In this document: piece after piece, positions 4,907 through 7,044 of the stretch | How positions within the stretch are numbered: the stretch's first letter is position 1 | How the letters are laid out: each line of letters begins with the position of its first letter | Source: a bacterium | GTDB lineage: Bacteria; Patescibacteriota; Gracilibacteria; JAUYGZ01; DAOVYC01 | Assembly (NCBI GenBank): GCA_030635805.1 | Contig: DAOVYC010000034.1 | Location: 1-7,044, forward strand | DNA length: 7,044 nucleotides | Reading direction: 5' to 3' | Made by a program: the position numbers and the translations under genes | The notes under the pieces: generated by a model | Database searches by the model: none | What the model was told of the DNA's origin: nothing | Seen by the model: the letters and a program-made list of their open reading frames with translations, nothing else

Positions 4907-4934
4907 ATATTATCGATTTCCCCGGAAATTACAA
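4907..4934 (-). promoter_or_regulatory. Possible promoter of tRNA-Arg
   Basis: On the minus strand TTGTAA (complement of 4929-4934) and TAATAT (complement of 4907-4912) are 16 bases apart, each matching four of six consensus bases. Transcription would start roughly 10-15 bases before the tRNA. The spacer contains the small palindrome TTTCC-GG-GGAAA. The match is moderate. Confidence 0.35.
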
Positions 4935-4961
4935 CACTCCTTCCTTATTCCTCATTCTTCA

Positions 4962-5033
4962 ATCTTGTAATTTTGAATTTTGTAATCTTGTAATATTAAA
5001 TCTTGTAATCTTGTAATTTTGTAATCTTGTAAT
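4962..5033. repeat. Tandem CTTGTAAT octamer tract
   Basis: Four 8-base units run head to tail at 5002-5033 (CTTGTAAT, CTTGTAAT, TTTGTAAT, CTTGTAAT). Further copies at 4964-4971 and 4987-4994 are separated by degenerate TTTTGAATTTTGTAAT and ATTAAAT. A lone CTTGTAAT recurs at 6966-6973, just before mutM. The tract occupies the spacer between the minus-strand tRNA and the plus-strand gene at 5094. No coding frame covers it. Confidence 0.75.
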
Positions 5034-5059
5034 TTTATATTCCCTATTCCCCCTTCATC

Positions 5060-5068
5060 TGTTAAAAT
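5060..5068 (+). promoter_or_regulatory. Possible extended -10 promoter of the 5094 gene and pgk
   Basis: TGTTAAAAT contains TAAAAT (5063-5068; one mismatch to TATAAT) preceded by the TG dinucleotide of extended -10 promoters. No good -35 box is seen at the proper distance. It would start transcription about 20 bases before the ATG at 5094, giving a very short leader, which fits genes without a Shine-Dalgarno site. Confidence 0.35.
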
Positions 5069-5093
5069 TAGGTTAACTTAAATAACAATTATT

Positions 5094-5696
5094 ATGAACA
5101 GTCAAGATCCTCAAAGTGCTCAACAGCAAGACGATAACCAACAACCCGCCCAAGGAGAAATTCCGGTTCCTGATGCAGGAAATCCACCTGCGGGTGATCA
5201 GGGAAGTCAGCCAATCCCTCAGGCAGGAACAGGTGATCAGGGAAGCCCGGCTCCCGTCGAGCCCCCTGCATCTCCACCGGTAGAGGAGGCACCCAAAAAA
5301 GTAGTTTCTGATGAAGAATTAGGTATAGGAAGTGTGGGTGATTTTTCCACCACCATCAAAATCCCTTCACACAGTCTGCAGTTTGACGAAATATATTTTC
5401 TCAAGCTTCTCTCCGGATCTATCTCCCTTATGAAGGAAGAAAAAATGAAAATTGTAGAGTCTGTTCCAAAGCTTTCACAATATCAGATTGATGAACTCAT
5501 CCGAATTCTTGAAGAAGAAAAAAGGAAATTTGCCGAACTGAATGACGACCATCAGGGAAAAGTTCAGGAGTTACAAAAAAAACAGGAAGAAGACTGGAAA
5601 TACATGGAAATGAAAAAAGAGGAAGCAACTCAGGATGAAGCGTCTCAGGATGAAGCTGAAAAAATTCGTCAACAAATCGCTAAGAGTGACGAATAA
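5094..5696 (+). CDS. Conserved-looking protein of unknown function: disordered P/Q/G-rich N-terminus, helical C-terminus
   Basis: I do not recognise a named family in this 200-residue protein. Residues 1-70 are low complexity (Q, P, G, D, A), acidic and probably disordered; a 14-base DNA repeat there (5193-5206 and 5232-5245) encodes GDQGS twice. Residues 84-98 look like short strands (FSTTIKIPSHSLQF). Residues 99-148 form a compact helical block, including FLKLLSGSISLMKEEK and SVPKLSQYQIDELIRILEEE, which reads like a small conserved helix-turn-helix-sized domain. From 140 to the end it is a charged, probably coiled-coil helix (EEEKRKF..., KKQEEDW...) ending in a duplicated five-codon unit, TQDEA-SQDEA. 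No signal peptide, membrane helix or enzyme motif is visible. There is no Shine-Dalgarno site. The stop lies 16 bases before the pgk start, so the two are probably co-transcribed. A scaffold or assembly role is possible but unsupported. Confidence 0.8.
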   Translation: MNSQDPQSAQQQDDNQQPAQGEIPVPDAGNPPAGDQGSQPIPQAGTGDQGSPAPVEPPASPPVEEAPKKVVSDEELGIGSVGDFSTTIKIPSHSLQFDEIYFLKLLSGSISLMKEEKMKIVESVPKLSQYQIDELIRILEEEKRKFAELNDDHQGKVQELQKKQEEDWKYMEMKKEEATQDEASQDEAEKIRQQIAKSDE

Positions 5697-5712
5697 ACAT
5701 AACTTTCTCTCT

Positions 5713-6882
5713 ATGACTACCTTAGATCAAATTCAGTTCAAAAATAAGCGTGTCATTGTTCGTGCCGATTTTAATGTTCCCATTCAAGATGGCAAAATCC
5801 AAGATGACACCAGGATAAAATACACCCTCCCTACTCTGGAAAAAATACTGAAACAAAACCCAAAGTACCTGATAATTATCGCCCACCAGGGTAGACCGAA
5901 GGGAGAAAAGGTGCCTGAACTCAGCCTTAAACTTCACTCCAAAAAATTAGCGGAACTGCTTGGAAAAAAAGTTACTCTCGTGGAGAACGCCCTTGCTAAT
6001 AAGCTTCCTCAGGAAAAAGGCGTTATGATTTTTGAGAATATTCGTTATTTCGATGAAGAATCAAAGGATAAAGAAAAAAGGAAAGATTTTGCCAAACATC
6101 TGGCTCAGTTTGCAGACGTTTATATTAACGATGCCTTTGCTTGCTCCCACCGTGCTCACGCCAGCACGTATGACCTTCCGAAGATGGTAGAGGAAAAAGG
6201 AATGGGTCTGCTTTTGGAAAAAGAGATTAATGCCCTTAGTCCTCTTCTGAAAAATCCTGAACATCCGGTTGTCCTTCTTCTTGGCGGAGCCAAGATAAAC
6301 ACCAAGATCGGCATCATCAAAAATTTCAAAGACAGGGCTGATACAATTTGTGTTGGTGGAGCCATGGGAACCACCTTTCTCCACGCCATGGGTTACGAGA
6401 TAGGTAAATCTCTCTGTGAAAAAGATAAAATAGAAACAGCTCAGGAAATTCTTCTGAGTATGGAAGATCAAAAAGAACGTTTTATTATTCCCCGTGATGT
6501 AGTTATTGCTGATGAATTAAAGGATAATGCCGTTACCGCCAATCTGCCGATTCGGGATATTGACTATAATGAAAGTGCTTTTGACATTGGATTAAAAACA
6601 ATAGATCTTTTTGTGGAAAAGATTCAGGGAGCCAAAACCATTATCTGGAATGGTCCTATGGGAGTTTACGAACACAAATCATTTCAAAATGGCACCAGGA
6701 AAATTGCCGAAGCTATCGCCAATTCCGGCGCCACCTCCATTGTTGGTGGTGGCGACTCGGTAGATGCCATTCATAGATTCGGTATCTCCCCGGGCAAATT
6801 TACGCACGTCTCCACCGGAGGTGGAGCCATGCTCGAATTCCTGGAAGGAAGAAAACTCCCCGGCATCGAAGCCCTCCGGTAA
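5713..6882 (+). CDS. pgk: Phosphoglycerate kinase
   Basis: The enzyme transfers phosphate between 1,3-bisphosphoglycerate and ADP, making ATP and 3-phosphoglycerate in glycolysis. At 389 residues it has full family length. N-domain: RADFNVP at 17-23 (PGK signature), AHQGRPKG at 57-64, FENIRYFDEE at 107-116, and NDAFACSHRAHAST at 139-152, which carries the basic substrate patch. C-domain: LGGAKINTKI at 190-199 (nucleotide site), RDVVIAD at 261-267, IIWNGPMGVYE at 310-320, GGGDSVDAI at 345-353 and STGGGAMLEFLEG at 367-379. The frame extends upstream to 5635, but I chose the ATG at 5713 because MTTLDQIQFKNKRVIVRADF is the normal PGK beginning and an earlier start would overlap the preceding gene. 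No Shine-Dalgarno site precedes it; translation may be coupled to the gene ending 16 bases upstream. AHQGRP in place of the commoner SHLGRP is a variant also known from archaeal-type enzymes. Its product is the substrate of GpmA, encoded 1.1 kb away on the other strand. Confidence 0.98.
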   Translation: MTTLDQIQFKNKRVIVRADFNVPIQDGKIQDDTRIKYTLPTLEKILKQNPKYLIIIAHQGRPKGEKVPELSLKLHSKKLAELLGKKVTLVENALANKLPQEKGVMIFENIRYFDEESKDKEKRKDFAKHLAQFADVYINDAFACSHRAHASTYDLPKMVEEKGMGLLLEKEINALSPLLKNPEHPVVLLLGGAKINTKIGIIKNFKDRADTICVGGAMGTTFLHAMGYEIGKSLCEKDKIETAQEILLSMEDQKERFIIPRDVVIADELKDNAVTANLPIRDIDYNESAFDIGLKTIDLFVEKIQGAKTIIWNGPMGVYEHKSFQNGTRKIAEAIANSGATSIVGGGDSVDAIHRFGISPGKFTHVSTGGGAMLEFLEGRKLPGIEALR

Positions 6883-6893
6883 GCTAAAATGCT

Positions 6894-6925
6894 ATTCCTG
6901 ATTCATTATTCCTGATTCATTATTC
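6894..6925. repeat. 14-base tandem repeat in the pgk-mutM spacer
   Basis: ATTCCTGATTCATT occurs at 6894-6907 and 6908-6921, followed by ATTC of a third unit. The rest of the 97-base spacer is made of related AT-rich words (CTTCTAAT, TTTCTAAT, CTTGTAAT). No terminator hairpin is visible between pgk and mutM, so read-through is likely. Confidence 0.7.
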
Positions 6926-6979
6926 AATTTTGAATTAGCAATCTTCTAATTATTAATTTTCTAATCTTGTAATTAAGAA

Positions 6980-7044
6980 ATGCCCGAACTCCCCGAAGTC
7001 GAAACCATCAAGAACGATCTCACTAAAAAGATTCTGAAGAAAAA
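6980..7044 (+). CDS. mutM: Formamidopyrimidine-DNA glycosylase (Fpg/MutM), first 21 codons only
   Basis: The frame starts MPELPEVETIKNDL, the hallmark N-terminus of Fpg/MutM (and Nei). This bifunctional glycosylase/AP lyase removes 8-oxoguanine and formamidopyrimidines from DNA. Pro2 is the Schiff-base nucleophile and Glu3 the general acid, both present once the initiator Met is removed. PEVET favours Fpg over Nei, though the zinc-finger end that would settle it lies outside the window. There is no Shine-Dalgarno site. It follows pgk by 97 bases on the same strand, and the gene is cut by the window end. Confidence 0.93.
   Translation, partial: MPELPEVETIKNDLTKKILKK

Noticed and set aside
4962..5033. 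Octamer tract considered as a CRISPR array
   Set aside because: The units are 8 bases and directly abutting, without unique spacers; there are no cas genes.
6061..6471. Minus-strand 136-residue ORF inside pgk
   Set aside because: It is antisense to conserved pgk motifs; its length reflects codon pattern, not a gene.
1..7044. Alternative genetic code with UGA read as glycine (Gracilibacteria/Absconditabacteria)
   Set aside because: All conserved glycines in gpmA, pgk and the ligase are encoded by GGN and the genes are uninterrupted under the standard code. Although the firm genes end in TAA or TAG, the sample is too small to mean much.

Overview
The window looks like chromosomal DNA of an uncultivated bacterium, most probably of the Candidate Phyla Radiation (Patescibacteria). 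A Peregrinibacteria-like lineage is my best guess, but this rests on gene style rather than a marker gene. The signs are AT-rich spacers full of short degenerate repeats, compact core genes, almost no Shine-Dalgarno sequences, and a small conserved helical protein of unknown function beside pgk. No gene carries an in-frame UGA at a conserved position and glycines are encoded by GGN, so the standard bacterial code fits and the UGA-glycine code of Gracilibacteria/Absconditabacteria does not.

Left, accessory part (1-3900). The window opens inside the C-terminal end of a UvrD/Rep-type helicase (1-519). An AT-rich spacer with inverted repeats and a C8-A7-C6 tract leads to a small stand-alone SET-domain protein (796-1152). 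Another gene-poor spacer holds a start-less membrane-helix remnant, and is followed by a complete GCS2-type glutamate-cysteine ligase homologue (1443-2810). Forty-six bases later an opine/octopine-dehydrogenase-like gene begins (2857), but after about 58 residues it loses recognisable homology and runs into two strong hairpins (3056-3150). Facing it on the minus strand is an orphan, possibly fascin/beta-trefoil-like protein (3174-3722). It has its own consensus promoter and the only good Shine-Dalgarno site in the window, so it looks like a self-contained and probably acquired cassette sitting where the rest of the dehydrogenase should be.

Right, core part (3898-7044). On the minus strand lie gpmA (2,3-bisphosphoglycerate-dependent phosphoglycerate mutase) and, upstream of it, tRNA-Arg(UCU) with an encoded CCA end. 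A REP-like inverted repeat abuts the tRNA 3' end. After a tract of tandem CTTGTAAT octamers the plus strand carries a P/Q/G-rich plus helical protein of unknown function, then pgk (phosphoglycerate kinase) 16 bases later, then the first 21 codons of mutM/fpg. PGK makes 3-phosphoglycerate and GpmA converts it to 2-phosphoglycerate, so two consecutive steps of lower glycolysis are encoded within 3 kb, on diverging strands.

I see no CRISPR array, transposase, phage gene or rRNA. No new multi-gene system is proven. The most interesting points are the ligase plus broken opine-dehydrogenase pair, the orphan cassette that follows it, and the SET protein with its odd upstream tracts.
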